Below, piece after piece: positions 32,648-41,662 of a stretch of 64,000 nucleotides of DNA. The notes below the pieces were generated by a model. That model saw only the letters and a list, made by a program, of their open reading frames with translations. It searched no databases and had not been told where the DNA came from. Source of the stretch: SIG452 sp045631485 (GTDB lineage Bacteria > Bacillota > Clostridia > UMGS1840). Position numbers and translations under genes: made by a program. Location: contig JAZQUU010000019.1 in assembly GCA_045631485.1 (NCBI GenBank), forward strand, positions 26,344 through 90,343. The letters are read 5' to 3'. Numbering within the stretch: position 1 is the stretch's first letter; the number at the start of each line of letters is the position of its first letter.

Positions 32648-34828
32648 TTATTGTTTTTGGAATACAAACAACTGAGAAGAATAATCTTTTTTATCCTCAA
32701 AATAAAGGCCCACATTCATTAAATAAGAACCGCTGTATGTTTTGCCGCTTGCGGTGTCGGTATATTTTGCGTCCCCATCCAAACCGCAAAGTTTGATACA
32801 AGTTTTACCCATAGTACTTCTTGCACGAATGGTGTAATAGGTCAGAACTACTCTGTCTTCATACACATATTCCCAGGAAGTGTTTCTGCCTTCAAAGGGA
32901 CTTGCCAGACGATACAGTTCCCCTTTTTGCACCACATCACGAATCTCTTTATAGAGTTTTACCTGTTCTTTTACGATTTCGATTTCCTCATCGGATAAGG
33001 TATTTAAATCCAATTCGTAACCAAACTGCCCCGCCATAGCAACATGACCACGGAACGTAAGAGGTGTGGTTCTTCCCACCTGATGATTGGGAACGGCGGA
33101 AATGTGTGCACCCATAGTGGATGCAGGCATTACCATACCGGTACCGTGTTGGATGGATAAGCGTTCCACGCCATCGGTATTGTCGCTGGTCCAGTACTGG
33201 GGATAATAATAAAGCATACCGGCATCAAAACGTCCGCCGCCGCCGGAACAACCTTCAAATAACACATCGGGAAACTGAGAGGTGATTCGTTCCATCACTT
33301 CGTAAATTCCCAGCACATAACGGTGTGCAAACTCCTGCTGACGTTCGGGCGGTAAGGATTTGGAACCAAGCTCGGTGGCATTTCGGTTCATATCCCATTT
33401 CACATAGGAAATAGGTGCGGATTTTAACACAGAGCATACCGAATCCACGATGTAATCACGGATTTCTGCTCTGGTTAAGTCCAGCATCAACTGTTGTCTT
33501 GCAGGGGTTCTGTTTCTGCCCTCCACATGAATACACCAATCGGGATGGGCTCTGTATAAATCGCTGTCTTCGGAAATCATTTCGGGTTCAAACCAAAGAC
33601 CAAACTTCATTCCCATTTCGTTAACTTTGGTTGCTAAGCTTTCGATACCGTCGGGCAATTTAGTTCTGTCAACCACCCAATCACCCAAAGAACAGTTATC
33701 GGAATTTCGTTTGCCGAACCAACCATCGTCAAGCACCATTAAATCAATGCCCACAGACTGTGCTTTGGATGCGATTTTTAAGATTTTTTCTTCGTTGAAA
33801 TCAAAATAGGTTGCTTCCCAGTTATTGATTAACACGGGGCGCTGTTCGTCTCTGTATTTTCCACGAACCAGACGGGTGCGATAGAGTTTATGATAAGTTC
33901 TTGACATTTTGCCGAACCCGCAATCGGAATAGGTTAACACCACTTCCGGCGTCTGAAATTCGGCATTAGGAGTAAGCTGCCAGGAGAAGCCGAACGGATT
34001 GATACCCACATTCACTCTGGCGGTGTCAAATTCGTTTACTTCCACCTGCTCGATGTGGTTTCCGCTATACACAAAGCTAAAGCCGTACACATCGCCTTGA
34101 GTTTCGGTGGCATAAGGACGAGCCAACGCCACAAAGGGACTGTGATGGTGGCTTGATGTCACACGCTTACTTTCAATTTGCATACTGCCGTTTAACAGAG
34201 GACGTTTTTGAATGCTTCTCTCTTTTGCCCAGGCACCTTCCAGATGCACAAATTCATAGTTTTTATCAAACAAATGAACGGTGGAGCTTAATGCAGTTTT
34301 CAACTGAATGGTTTGGTTGCCCAAATTCTTCACACAAACGCTTTTTGCAATGGCATCCACAGTATTGAACACCGAATAGGATAATACCGCACGAACACCG
34401 GTCAAGCGGTCACAAAGAGTGATTTCCAGAGTGTCTGCTTCGCTTTCATCTTCCACGTAGGTTGCAGGAAGACCACTCAGCTTCTTTTTGCCTTTAAAAA
34501 TCTCATAGCTTTCGTATTCAAAACAGGTAACAGAGCTTCCGTCTTCATATTCTGCATGAAATGCGGGAGAACGAAAATCCGCACTGCCGTAGCAGGGGTA
34601 TTCCATAGGAAGCATATTGGTGCTCATAAAATGCTCGGGCACATCAATGGGCGAAAATGCCAATTCCCCCGCAATTGGGAAATTATCTAAAATAGAGCTA
34701 TATTCGTCAATTCGTTTTCCGTAATACAAATGGAGCAAATGTTTGCCGTCCAACACGCCAAGCACATAGCTGGTGTTGGGAGTCTGCAAATGAAAAATCT
34801 GCTCTTTTTCAAAATATGTAATACTCAT
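32648..34828 (-). CDS. GH36 family alpha-galactosidase
   Basis: 726 residues, full length for the cytoplasmic bacterial enzymes. The nucleophile is D479 in YVKWDMNRN and the acid/base D549 in SDNTD, nearly the same numbering as the Geobacillus AgaA/AgaB enzymes (478 and 548). LMVLDDGWFGKRN and EGCSGGGGRFD are further family motifs. It releases terminal alpha-galactose from raffinose-type sugars, galactomannan pieces or host glycans; no signal peptide. AAGGAGA precedes the ATG. galK-galT at 48-51 kb would use the galactose. Confidence 0.96.
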   Translation of the reverse strand: MSITYFEKEQIFHLQTPNTSYVLGVLDGKHLLHLYYGKRIDEYSSILDNFPIAGELAFSPIDVPEHFMSTNMLPMEYPCYGSADFRSPAFHAEYEDGSSVTCFEYESYEIFKGKKKLSGLPATYVEDESEADTLEITLCDRLTGVRAVLSYSVFNTVDAIAKSVCVKNLGNQTIQLKTALSSTVHLFDKNYEFVHLEGAWAKERSIQKRPLLNGSMQIESKRVTSSHHHSPFVALARPYATETQGDVYGFSFVYSGNHIEQVEVNEFDTARVNVGINPFGFSWQLTPNAEFQTPEVVLTYSDCGFGKMSRTYHKLYRTRLVRGKYRDEQRPVLINNWEATYFDFNEEKILKIASKAQSVGIDLMVLDDGWFGKRNSDNCSLGDWVVDRTKLPDGIESLATKVNEMGMKFGLWFEPEMISEDSDLYRAHPDWCIHVEGRNRTPARQQLMLDLTRAEIRDYIVDSVCSVLKSAPISYVKWDMNRNATELGSKSLPPERQQEFAHRYVLGIYEVMERITSQFPDVLFEGCSGGGGRFDAGMLYYYPQYWTSDNTDGVERLSIQHGTGMVMPASTMGAHISAVPNHQVGRTTPLTFRGHVAMAGQFGYELDLNTLSDEEIEIVKEQVKLYKEIRDVVQKGELYRLASPFEGRNTSWEYVYEDRVVLTYYTIRARSTMGKTCIKLCGLDGDAKYTDTASGKTYSGSYLMNVGLYFEDKKDYSSQLFVFQKQ

Positions 34829-34867
34829 AAAATTTTCTCCTTGTTAACAAGATGGATTAACATTTTT

Positions 34868-34895
34868 ATTATACCATATTTTTATATTTCGTCAA
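34868..34895 (-). promoter_or_regulatory. Promoter of the GH36 gene
   Basis: Minus strand TTGACG (34895-34890), 16 nt, TATAAT (34873-34868). Confidence 0.75.
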
Positions 34896-34923
34896 TATGT
34901 TTTTCAATTTTTTATAAATATGT

Positions 34924-34951
34924 AAAAGGCAGTCGGTTGACTGCCTTTTTT
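34924..34951 (-). terminator. Terminator of the SLH protein gene
   Basis: Stem of AAAAGGCAGTC and GACTGCCTTTT with a 4 nt loop, directly after the stop codon at 34961 on the minus strand. Confidence 0.88.
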
Positions 34952-34960
34952 AGCGGAATT

Positions 34961-37558
34961 TTATCTTACGATGACAATTTCCTGAACCTGATCCTTATAC
35001 TCACGAATCAGCACAAGTCGGGGACTTTTTGCATCGTATTTCTGAATGTCGCCTGCATCTGCAAGTTTGACCTGAGTGGAAGATTTGGTGGTATCAACGG
35101 ACACTACCTTTACTCCCTCCAAGGAGAAGTTTTCCACGTTGCCGCCGTTTACGGTGACGTTAATGGAAGATGCAAACTTTCTATCTACCTTGCCGTAGAT
35201 TAAGCGCATATCGCCGTCGGTTTTATCAAATTCGGTTGCTTTGTCTGCCACCTCAAAGAGGACGGTAATTTTATCAATCACCCCTTGGGCATTGGTTCTA
35301 AACTGAATCACATCCCCTGCTTTTAACTGAGTGCCGTCTTCGTTCACTAAGATACCTTTTTCAGAGGTTTCCAAAGCAATCATCTGACCGTTATATGCCG
35401 CATATAATTTGTCCACGATATCGCCTTTTTCGTTTCGAGACTGAGAAATTTTATTGATAACGGCGATGGGACTTTCTGCATTGGTAAGACCACCGGCGTT
35501 TTTCACAATCACCACTTTTGCAGAAAGGTCTTCCCCTGCATCATAAATTTCCACATCATATAAACCGCCGTCTTCGAACATGGATTTGTTTTTGATGGCA
35601 TAATCATCGGAATTGGTGGCGGTTTCGGGAATATCAAACACCAAGGTGGAGTCGGTAATCACATAGGAACCTAATTTTGAAGATGTTTTCTTATAAGCGG
35701 TGTTGCTTCCCTGATAGTTCATCACGAATTTATCTTTATTGATGGCAACACCGCTGCCGGAGATATCTTCTGCCGTATTTAATTTGGTGAGTTTGCCGTC
35801 GGAATTTAATTCATAAGTGATTAACTGTTTGGTAACCTTGCCGTCTGCTTTTAATTTTTCGAGCACAGTTTTTGCAGCTTCTTTCGACCCTCCGTTTAAG
35901 GAGATTTTATCGTGGGAAGAAAGAATCATCACTTCCCCGTTCATTCCGTACAGTTTTAAATCAATATGGTCATTCATACCGTCTGCTTCCGCCGCATCTA
36001 AAAGGTAGGCGTATTTATCAGACAATGCGGAATTGGTGTTTACCGCCGCAATTCTTCCACGGATATCCAAAAAGAAGATGCCTTCATCATCTAATTTAAT
36101 TTCACCGGTGTAGTTGTCTGCTTTCTGATAGAATTTGCCGTCGATTTTATATTTATCATCTTCCAGCTCCACCACGGTGCCTTCCGCTTTATCGGTAATA
36201 ACGGTTGCTTTTAACACATCCTGCGCTTCATTTTCCAGATAGGAAATAACCATCCATTCTGTTAAATCTTCAAATTTGAAAGGATTGCCGTTTTTATCGG
36301 TTAATGAGAATTTTACGCCGGTTTCTTCTGGGTCAAAGGATAACGAGGGGTTGCCGTACTTATCGGTAACGGTGTAGGATAAGTTACTGATGCCGTCAAC
36401 CACTAAGTTTTTGTATTCATTGACAAATACCACATCGTAGGTGTCGTCGGAATCCGAATCCAACAGTTCCACAGTTCCTGCCAGAGCGCCGTTTTCTTTG
36501 ATTTTTGCTTCGTCAAAAGAAACGAAGGTGCCGTTATAAATCATTTTGGCAGATGCAGAAATTTTGGCATATTTGGTTGATTTGTCGGTATCTTTATTCT
36601 GCCAGTAGTTGATGCGTCCCGCTTCCACGGTTTCAATGTTGTCACCATCAATGGTTAAGGTTTTGTTTCTGCCCGATTCGGGTCTTACTAAAATGACGGT
36701 TTTATCACCGTTGTCATCGGTTTGCACATAGTAAGTTACACGATAGCCAAGGTAGTTTGCCGCATTGGTGTCGGTAGTTTCGTATACCACGGAATCAAGT
36801 TCAATCTGATGTTCTTCCAAACCGCTTGCAGCAGTTAATTTGGTGTAATAGTTCCCGGTTACCTGTCCTGAAAAACGCTCGGTGGACAGATACTCTTTCA
36901 ACACGGTTTTATCGGTAATTTCAAAGTTGGAATTAGAGCCGAAACCGGTCTGTTCCATCATACCGATGGTTAATGCATTGTAGGTTAAAATTGCTGCAAT
37001 ACCACGCTTGGTAACTTCAGGACCGCTGCCTGCGGCATTTTTGGTGAAACCGTACTGATTTGCCACCTGCAAATAGCCGTTTGGGTATCCGCCCTTGGCT
37101 TCTGCCGCCAGTTCATATCCCAACATACGGGTTAAAATCGTAACCGCTTCCTGATAGGAAATTCTGTCTTCGGGGCGGAAATTTCCGTCGGGATCACCTA
37201 CAATCAGTTGTTGATTGGAAGCAACATTGATATAGCCGTTTGCCCAGTAATCTGATGCCACATCCAAAAATTTCGTAGTGCCCTGGGCTGCCTCGGCAGA
37301 CGCCTGAAGCCCCATTGCGTGAACGGCTATTTTGGCAAACTCGGAACGTTTGATGCCGTCATCGGGACGGAAGTTCCCGTCGGGGTCACCCACCATAATT
37401 CCAAGTGCACCAAGCACCGCTCCTGCATCTTCGTATTTGGTACCTGCCAAATCAGAAGAAACATTGTACGCAAAACCGGTAGTACTCATACCGATGAGCA
37501 TAACAAAGCCTAAAAGCATAGCTAAGGTTTTCTTCATCATCTGTGACTTTTGTGTCAT
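34961..37558 (-). CDS. S-layer homology domain surface protein
   Basis: 865 residues from ATG 37558 (GGAGGAG upstream); the frame to 37627 runs through the leader hairpin. A signal peptide (MKKTLAMLLGFVMLIGMSTT, cut near FAYN) precedes SLH repeats: two clear ones share VGDPDGNFRP(D/E)D, at about 30-75 and 90-140, and a third is weaker near 160-200. SLH domains bind secondary wall polymers. The remaining 650 residues are beta-rich without a recognised enzyme motif and end REYKDQVQEIVIVR. Probably an S-layer or major wall protein; the long regulated leader fits high, controlled expression. Confidence 0.92.
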   Translation of the reverse strand: MTQKSQMMKKTLAMLLGFVMLIGMSTTGFAYNVSSDLAGTKYEDAGAVLGALGIMVGDPDGNFRPDDGIKRSEFAKIAVHAMGLQASAEAAQGTTKFLDVASDYWANGYINVASNQQLIVGDPDGNFRPEDRISYQEAVTILTRMLGYELAAEAKGGYPNGYLQVANQYGFTKNAAGSGPEVTKRGIAAILTYNALTIGMMEQTGFGSNSNFEITDKTVLKEYLSTERFSGQVTGNYYTKLTAASGLEEHQIELDSVVYETTDTNAANYLGYRVTYYVQTDDNGDKTVILVRPESGRNKTLTIDGDNIETVEAGRINYWQNKDTDKSTKYAKISASAKMIYNGTFVSFDEAKIKENGALAGTVELLDSDSDDTYDVVFVNEYKNLVVDGISNLSYTVTDKYGNPSLSFDPEETGVKFSLTDKNGNPFKFEDLTEWMVISYLENEAQDVLKATVITDKAEGTVVELEDDKYKIDGKFYQKADNYTGEIKLDDEGIFFLDIRGRIAAVNTNSALSDKYAYLLDAAEADGMNDHIDLKLYGMNGEVMILSSHDKISLNGGSKEAAKTVLEKLKADGKVTKQLITYELNSDGKLTKLNTAEDISGSGVAINKDKFVMNYQGSNTAYKKTSSKLGSYVITDSTLVFDIPETATNSDDYAIKNKSMFEDGGLYDVEIYDAGEDLSAKVVIVKNAGGLTNAESPIAVINKISQSRNEKGDIVDKLYAAYNGQMIALETSEKGILVNEDGTQLKAGDVIQFRTNAQGVIDKITVLFEVADKATEFDKTDGDMRLIYGKVDRKFASSINVTVNGGNVENFSLEGVKVVSVDTTKSSTQVKLADAGDIQKYDAKSPRLVLIREYKDQVQEIVIVR

Positions 37559-37585
37559 ACTTTTCTCCTCCGTTTTTAATAAAAT

Positions 37586-37676
37586 GAAAAAATGCTTACA
37601 TACCAAGAATCTCGGCAAATGAGCCAAAAACTTAATATGTAAGCATAATGAGGAAAGATTTATGTTATGTAAGCAT
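37586..37676 (-). promoter_or_regulatory. Attenuator-like leader of the SLH gene with duplicated arm
   Basis: On the minus strand ATGCTTACATA occurs twice (37676-37666 and 37646-37636), followed by one exact complement TATGTAAGCAT (37602-37592) that runs directly into TTTTTT. The nearer copy and the complement form an 11 bp terminator-like stem; the farther copy could compete for the same 3' arm. It lies between the promoter and the start codon. Confidence 0.7.
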
Positions 37677-37706
37677 CGGGGAGGGTTGTTTTCTTGTTAC
37701 AAACCA

Positions 37707-37735
37707 ATCTTAGCACAGAATATACTCAAAATCAA
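37707..37735 (-). promoter_or_regulatory. Probable promoter of the SLH gene
   Basis: Minus strand TTGATT (37735-37730), 17 nt, TAAGAT (37712-37707). The -10 is a poor match, so moderate support only. Confidence 0.5.
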
Positions 37736-37838
37736 TGCAAAAAATTTTCCATTTGGGTATTTTTATGCGGAAGTTTTTTCCAAAGGGATTTTCTCCTGAA
37801 AAAAGATGTTTTTTTCCAAAAAAATGCAGTTTGTCTTA

Positions 37839-37867
37839 TTGACTATTATTCTTTTTTGTGATATAGT
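37839..37867 (+). promoter_or_regulatory. Promoter of the NusG-II / Gx / mre region
   Basis: TTGACT (37839-37844), 17 nt, TATAGT (37862-37867). Confidence 0.75.
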
Positions 37868-37939
37868 AAAATAGTTATAGAGTAGAATGCGGAGGAATGC
37901 TATGAAAAACTTTCCTCCAAACATAAAACCGAGGGCATT

Positions 37940-38332
37940 ATGGAAACGAAACGTTTTTGGGAAAATAACCTCAAAAAAGGAGACTTTCTGATATTTTTTC
38001 TGATTGCAGCCGTCATAGTTGTTTCTGCAATCGGATTCTACCGTACTCCCCTTTCTGCCCGCACCGTAACAATCTATGTGGATTCTTCCCGCTATGCAAG
38101 CTATGTCATTTCCGACAATAGTGAAAAAATTGTTACAGTGAACACAGATTTCGGGTATAATCAAATCAAACTGCAGTCCGATACCGTAACAATCATTGAC
38201 AGTAATTGTCACGGCAGAGATTGTGTGCAGATGGGAACCATTTCTCACGCAGGAGATACTCTTGTCTGCCTGCCCCATAAACTGATGGTGGTGCTGGAAG
38301 GAGGCGATTCGGTTGATGCCGTCTCCTACTAA
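37940..38332 (+). CDS. NusG domain II-containing membrane-anchored protein
   Basis: 130 residues. One N-terminal membrane helix (about 17-35) and an extracytoplasmic NusG_II-type domain with the conserved CHGRDCVQMGTIS and TLVCLPHKLMVVL motifs (paired Cys). It overlaps the Gx-type gene, a pairing seen widely in Firmicutes, often beside ApbE flavin transferases, and thought to relate to membrane redox or quinone functions (not proven). There is no apbE in this window. Confidence 0.9.
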   Translation: METKRFWENNLKKGDFLIFFLIAAVIVVSAIGFYRTPLSARTVTIYVDSSRYASYVISDNSEKIVTVNTDFGYNQIKLQSDTVTIIDSNCHGRDCVQMGTISHAGDTLVCLPHKLMVVLEGGDSVDAVSY

Positions 38333-38846
38333 CAAAAAAACGATGCGACTTACCGTACGGGCACTCTGCCTCGCCGCACTGTTTGTGCTTTCCTGGTTGG
38401 AATGGATGGTACCTCTCGGAGTTCCGGGGGTAAAATTCGGGTTTTCCAATTTGGTAATCCTGATATTTTTAGCTCTCTTTGGCTTTTCGGAAGCGCTTTT
38501 GATGACCGTTCTGAAAATCCTGATTTCTGCCTTTTGGTTTCAGGGATTCTCTGCATTTCTTTTCACCATGGCAGGAAGCCTTGCATCCTGTATCGGGATG
38601 GCAATGTTAATGTCCTTACGAAAAAAGGAAAAAATTTCTATGGCAGGAGTTAGTGCCGTTGGCGGATTTTTGCACATCACTATGCAATATCTGATGTCTA
38701 TGTTGGCGTTAAAATCCTCTGCGGTGTTCGGGTTATATCCCGTTGCAGCGGCAATCACCCTTGGCACTTCGATTCTGATGGGTCTGGTTTCAGAGCTTAT
38801 GATCAGAAGACTATCCCGTATTGTATCTATTTCAACGAACCAATAA
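38316..38846 (+). CDS. Gx transporter / heptaprenyl diphosphate synthase component I family
   Basis: 176 residues, about five membrane segments, with the family stretch VPGVKFGFSNLVILIFLALF (family once annotated as HepPP synthase component I, now Gx transporter). ATG 38316 overlaps the previous gene by 17 nt; a TTG at 38313 is better spaced from GGAGG and may be the true start. Translationally coupled with the NusG-II protein. Substrate unknown. Confidence 0.88.
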   Translation: MPSPTNKKTMRLTVRALCLAALFVLSWLEWMVPLGVPGVKFGFSNLVILIFLALFGFSEALLMTVLKILISAFWFQGFSAFLFTMAGSLASCIGMAMLMSLRKKEKISMAGVSAVGGFLHITMQYLMSMLALKSSAVFGLYPVAAAITLGTSILMGLVSELMIRRLSRIVSISTNQ

Positions 38847-38860
38847 AGGAGAAAGAATCT

Positions 38861-39130
38861 ATGGCAAAAAGTATGAACAAACGATTTTCTGCATTGGCAA
38901 TCGTGCTGATTTTGGTAATCGGCGTCATCTTCGGAGAAATTATTACCTATCTGACCCGTGATATTGCCGCATTAAACTGGCTGAATATTGGTTACACCTT
39001 TGGATTGCAGACTCCTCTGGTTTTGGATTTATCGGTGATTTCATTCACCCTGGGATTTGCCATTCACATCAATATTGCCGTTTTACTCGGATTACTGATT
39101 GCTTCCCTGTTTTATCGGTTTGTATTTTAA
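38861..39130 (+). CDS. DUF4321 small membrane protein
   Basis: 89 residues with two hydrophobic segments: LAIVLILVIGVIFGEIITYL at the N-terminus and IAVLLGLLIASLFYRFVF at the end. Length, topology and position just before mreB match DUF4321 of Clostridia. AAAGGAG lies 8-10 nt upstream. Probably linked to cell-shape functions by context only. Confidence 0.85.
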   Translation: MAKSMNKRFSALAIVLILVIGVIFGEIITYLTRDIAALNWLNIGYTFGLQTPLVLDLSVISFTLGFAIHINIAVLLGLLIASLFYRFVF

Positions 39131-39176
39131 TTCATCTTACATATAAAGAATTCTAAAGGATTGGAGAAATGTAAAA

Positions 39177-40214
39177 ATGTCTATGTTTGCAAGAGATATC
39201 GGTATCGACTTAGGTACCGCCAACACTTTAATTTACGTAAAAGGAAAAGGGATTGTATTAAGAGAACCCTCTGTTGTTGCAATCAACCGCTACACCAAAG
39301 AAGTGTTGGCAGTTGGTAACGAAGCAAAGGAAATGGTGGGCAGAACTCCCGACAGTATTATTGCGGTTCGTCCCTTAAGCGAAGGCGTTATTTCCGACTT
39401 TGCCATGACCTACAAAATGATTAAATTCTTCTTAAAGAAAGTGTTAAAAGGCGGTATTTTTGCAAAACCCCGTGTGGTTGCCTGTGTGCCTGCCGGCGTT
39501 ACCGAAGTGGAAAAACGTGCCGTGGAAGATGCTGTGATTCAATCCGGTGCAAAAGAAGTGTATATTGTGGAAGAATCCATGGCATCCGCCGTGGGGGCAG
39601 GTCTTCCCATCATTGACCCGTTTGGTAATATGGTATTGGATATCGGTGGCGGTACCAGTGAAGTTGCGGTTATTTCCTTAGGTGCTATTGTTACCGCAAA
39701 AAGTGTCCGTGTTGCAGGGGATGCCTTTGACGCTGCCATTGCGAACTACATTAAAAAGAATCACAATCTGCATATTGGTGACAGAACCGCAGAAGCGGTA
39801 AAAATCCGTATCGGTTCCGTGTATGAATGTGCAGGACTGGAAGATGCAATTGACGTGCGCGGCCGTGATTTGATTTCCGGTCTGCCCAGAAATATTGAAA
39901 TTACTGCATTGGAAGTCAGAGAAGCTTTGGAAGAACCCATCAGAAACATTGTGGATGCCGTAAAAGAAACGTTGGAAACCACTCCTCCGGAACTGGCTGC
40001 CGACATTGTGGAAAAAGGAATCACCTTAACCGGCGGTGGTGCACTCTTACGGGGTCTTGATTCTCTTCTGACCAACGAAACCATGCTTCCCGTAAAAGCC
40101 GCAGAAAACGCATTAGACTGTGTAGCATTAGGTGCAGGTCTTTTACTGGAAGAAATCGATGTGTTAAAAATGCTCAATAATGACAGACGCCAGATGAAGC
40201 ATTACCGCAGATAA
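39177..40214 (+). CDS. mreB: Rod shape-determining protein MreB
   Basis: 345 residues, bacterial actin. Phosphate-1 motif DIGIDLGTANTLIYVKGKGI, phosphate-2 VLDIGGGTSEVAVIS, adenosine motif LTGGGALLRGLD. It forms membrane-bound filaments that guide lateral wall synthesis by the PBP2/RodA machinery encoded just downstream. Ribosome binding site TTGGAG. Indicates a rod-shaped cell. Confidence 0.97.
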   Translation: MSMFARDIGIDLGTANTLIYVKGKGIVLREPSVVAINRYTKEVLAVGNEAKEMVGRTPDSIIAVRPLSEGVISDFAMTYKMIKFFLKKVLKGGIFAKPRVVACVPAGVTEVEKRAVEDAVIQSGAKEVYIVEESMASAVGAGLPIIDPFGNMVLDIGGGTSEVAVISLGAIVTAKSVRVAGDAFDAAIANYIKKNHNLHIGDRTAEAVKIRIGSVYECAGLEDAIDVRGRDLISGLPRNIEITALEVREALEEPIRNIVDAVKETLETTPPELAADIVEKGITLTGGGALLRGLDSLLTNETMLPVKAAENALDCVALGAGLLLEEIDVLKMLNNDRRQMKHYRR

Positions 40215-40239
40215 TGATTCCTTGTGATACCATGTGAAA

Positions 40240-40272
40240 GTATGCCCCCGATCCGGGGCATACTCCTTTTTT
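40240..40272 (+). terminator. Terminator-like hairpin between mreB and mreC
   Basis: GTATGCCCCC and (C)GGGGCATAC form a perfect GC-rich stem followed by TCCTTTTTTC. It could terminate most mreB transcripts or act as a partial terminator that sets MreB above MreCD. Confidence 0.8.
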
Positions 40273-40300
40273 CTCATAACTGATTTCGGGAGGTGATTTT

Positions 40301-41128
40301 TTGAGAAGAAGCAGTCGTAAAAAACCGATTATCGTGATTTTTGTGTTCGTTGTGGTTGTGTCCGTGTTGTTGATTACTTCTGCAGTAAACCGCAAAAACG
40401 TCACTTTTTTAGATAACATTTCCAATGTAACCATAAAACCCATTGCTCGTTTTTTTGGTAACATCTCCAATTCTGTGGGAGATTTCTTCAACTATTTTGA
40501 AAGTAAACAAGGTCTGGTAGAATCCGTTAATGAGTTGACCTATAAAAACAATTTATTGGAACAGAAAAATGCATCACTTGCCTCCTTGGAAACAGAAAAT
40601 GAACGTTTAAGAACCCTTCTGGAACTCAAAGAAAAATATCCCGAATTCCAAACAACTGCCGCCTCCGTGATTGCAAAAGACGGTGCAAACTACGGCAGAT
40701 TTATCACCATTGATAAAGGAAGCGAAAGTGGAATCGAGGTAAACCAGGCGGTTATTTCTCAGAACGGACTGGTTGGTCTGGTATTTGAAGCCGGTCACGG
40801 TTGGTCAAAAATTCAAACCATTTTAGACCCTTCCACCTCGGCAGGATGCCGCATTACCCGCACGGGGGATGTTTCTGTTGCTGAAGGCGATAACTCTTTA
40901 ATCAATGACGGTATGCTAAAAATGCTCTATATCTCCAAACAATTTACCATTTTGGAGGGAGATATTGTGGAAACCTCGGGCTTAGGTGAAATTTATCCCA
41001 GAGGGATTCCCATCGGCAAAATCAAGGAAATTAAGATTTCCGAAAATGAAAACTCTCAGTATGCCACCATCGTTCCCATTGTGGACTTTTCCAATATTCA
41101 GGAAGTGTTGGTCATTACTGCAAAATAA
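40301..41128 (+). CDS. mreC: Rod shape-determining protein MreC
   Basis: 275 residues. A basic N-terminus (MRRSSRKKPIIVIFVFVVVV) and single membrane helix, a coiled coil (about 70-110) and the MreC beta domain (VIAKDGANYGRFITIDKGSE, then NGLVGLVFEAGHGWSKIQTI). Starts at TTG 40301, with GGGAGGTGA close upstream. Bridges MreB filaments to PBP2. Confidence 0.96.
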   Translation: MRRSSRKKPIIVIFVFVVVVSVLLITSAVNRKNVTFLDNISNVTIKPIARFFGNISNSVGDFFNYFESKQGLVESVNELTYKNNLLEQKNASLASLETENERLRTLLELKEKYPEFQTTAASVIAKDGANYGRFITIDKGSESGIEVNQAVISQNGLVGLVFEAGHGWSKIQTILDPSTSAGCRITRTGDVSVAEGDNSLINDGMLKMLYISKQFTILEGDIVETSGLGEIYPRGIPIGKIKEIKISENENSQYATIVPIVDFSNIQEVLVITAK

Positions 41129-41152
41129 AGCTTTTAAGAAAGGACTTCAAAA

Positions 41153-41662
41153 ATGTTGCAACAAAGATGGGTCATCATTTTAAAACGCAGTCTGTTGGCT
41201 GCCGCAGTATTTTTACTGCAGCTTATTTGTGCTGACAAATTGCGTATCTTCGGCGTGGCACCCAACTTTGTTTTAGCATTTGTTTTGGCACTTTCTTTTT
41301 TAAGAGAACCGGATTATTCTTTTTATTCTGCCTTTATTTTAGGATTTCTATTGGACAGTATTTCAGGCAGATTCTTTGGTTCCTACACAGCACTCTTTGC
41401 TTTGGTCGCCTTTGGAATCCGTGAACTTTATCACAGTGCATTCTCCGAAAACTTTGTGATTGAAGCCATCTATGCTTTGATTACCTGTTTTTTGTATTCT
41501 CTGTGCTATGCCTTTTTCACATCACTGTTTCAAGGCGAGTTTCTGGTGTTGTTTTATCGGACTGCACTCATTGAATTTATCTATAACTTTTTCATTTTCC
41601 TGGGAATGCTCTTTATCCAGAAAAGGAATCTGAAAAAACACAGGAGCGTGTTTCATCTATGA
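41153..41662 (+). CDS. mreD: Rod shape-determining protein MreD
   Basis: 169 residues, five to six membrane helices, with the MreD-type stretch APNFVLAFVLALSFLREPDY and GFLLDSISGRFFGSYTALF. Part of the elongasome. 24 nt after mreC and overlapping the PBP2 start by 4 nt (ATGA). Confidence 0.93.
   Translation: MLQQRWVIILKRSLLAAAVFLLQLICADKLRIFGVAPNFVLAFVLALSFLREPDYSFYSAFILGFLLDSISGRFFGSYTALFALVAFGIRELYHSAFSENFVIEAIYALITCFLYSLCYAFFTSLFQGEFLVLFYRTALIEFIYNFFIFLGMLFIQKRNLKKHRSVFHL

Noticed and set aside
34730..35203. 157-codon plus-strand frame across the GH36 and SLH gene ends
   Set aside because: It is antisense to two well-supported genes and crosses a terminator.
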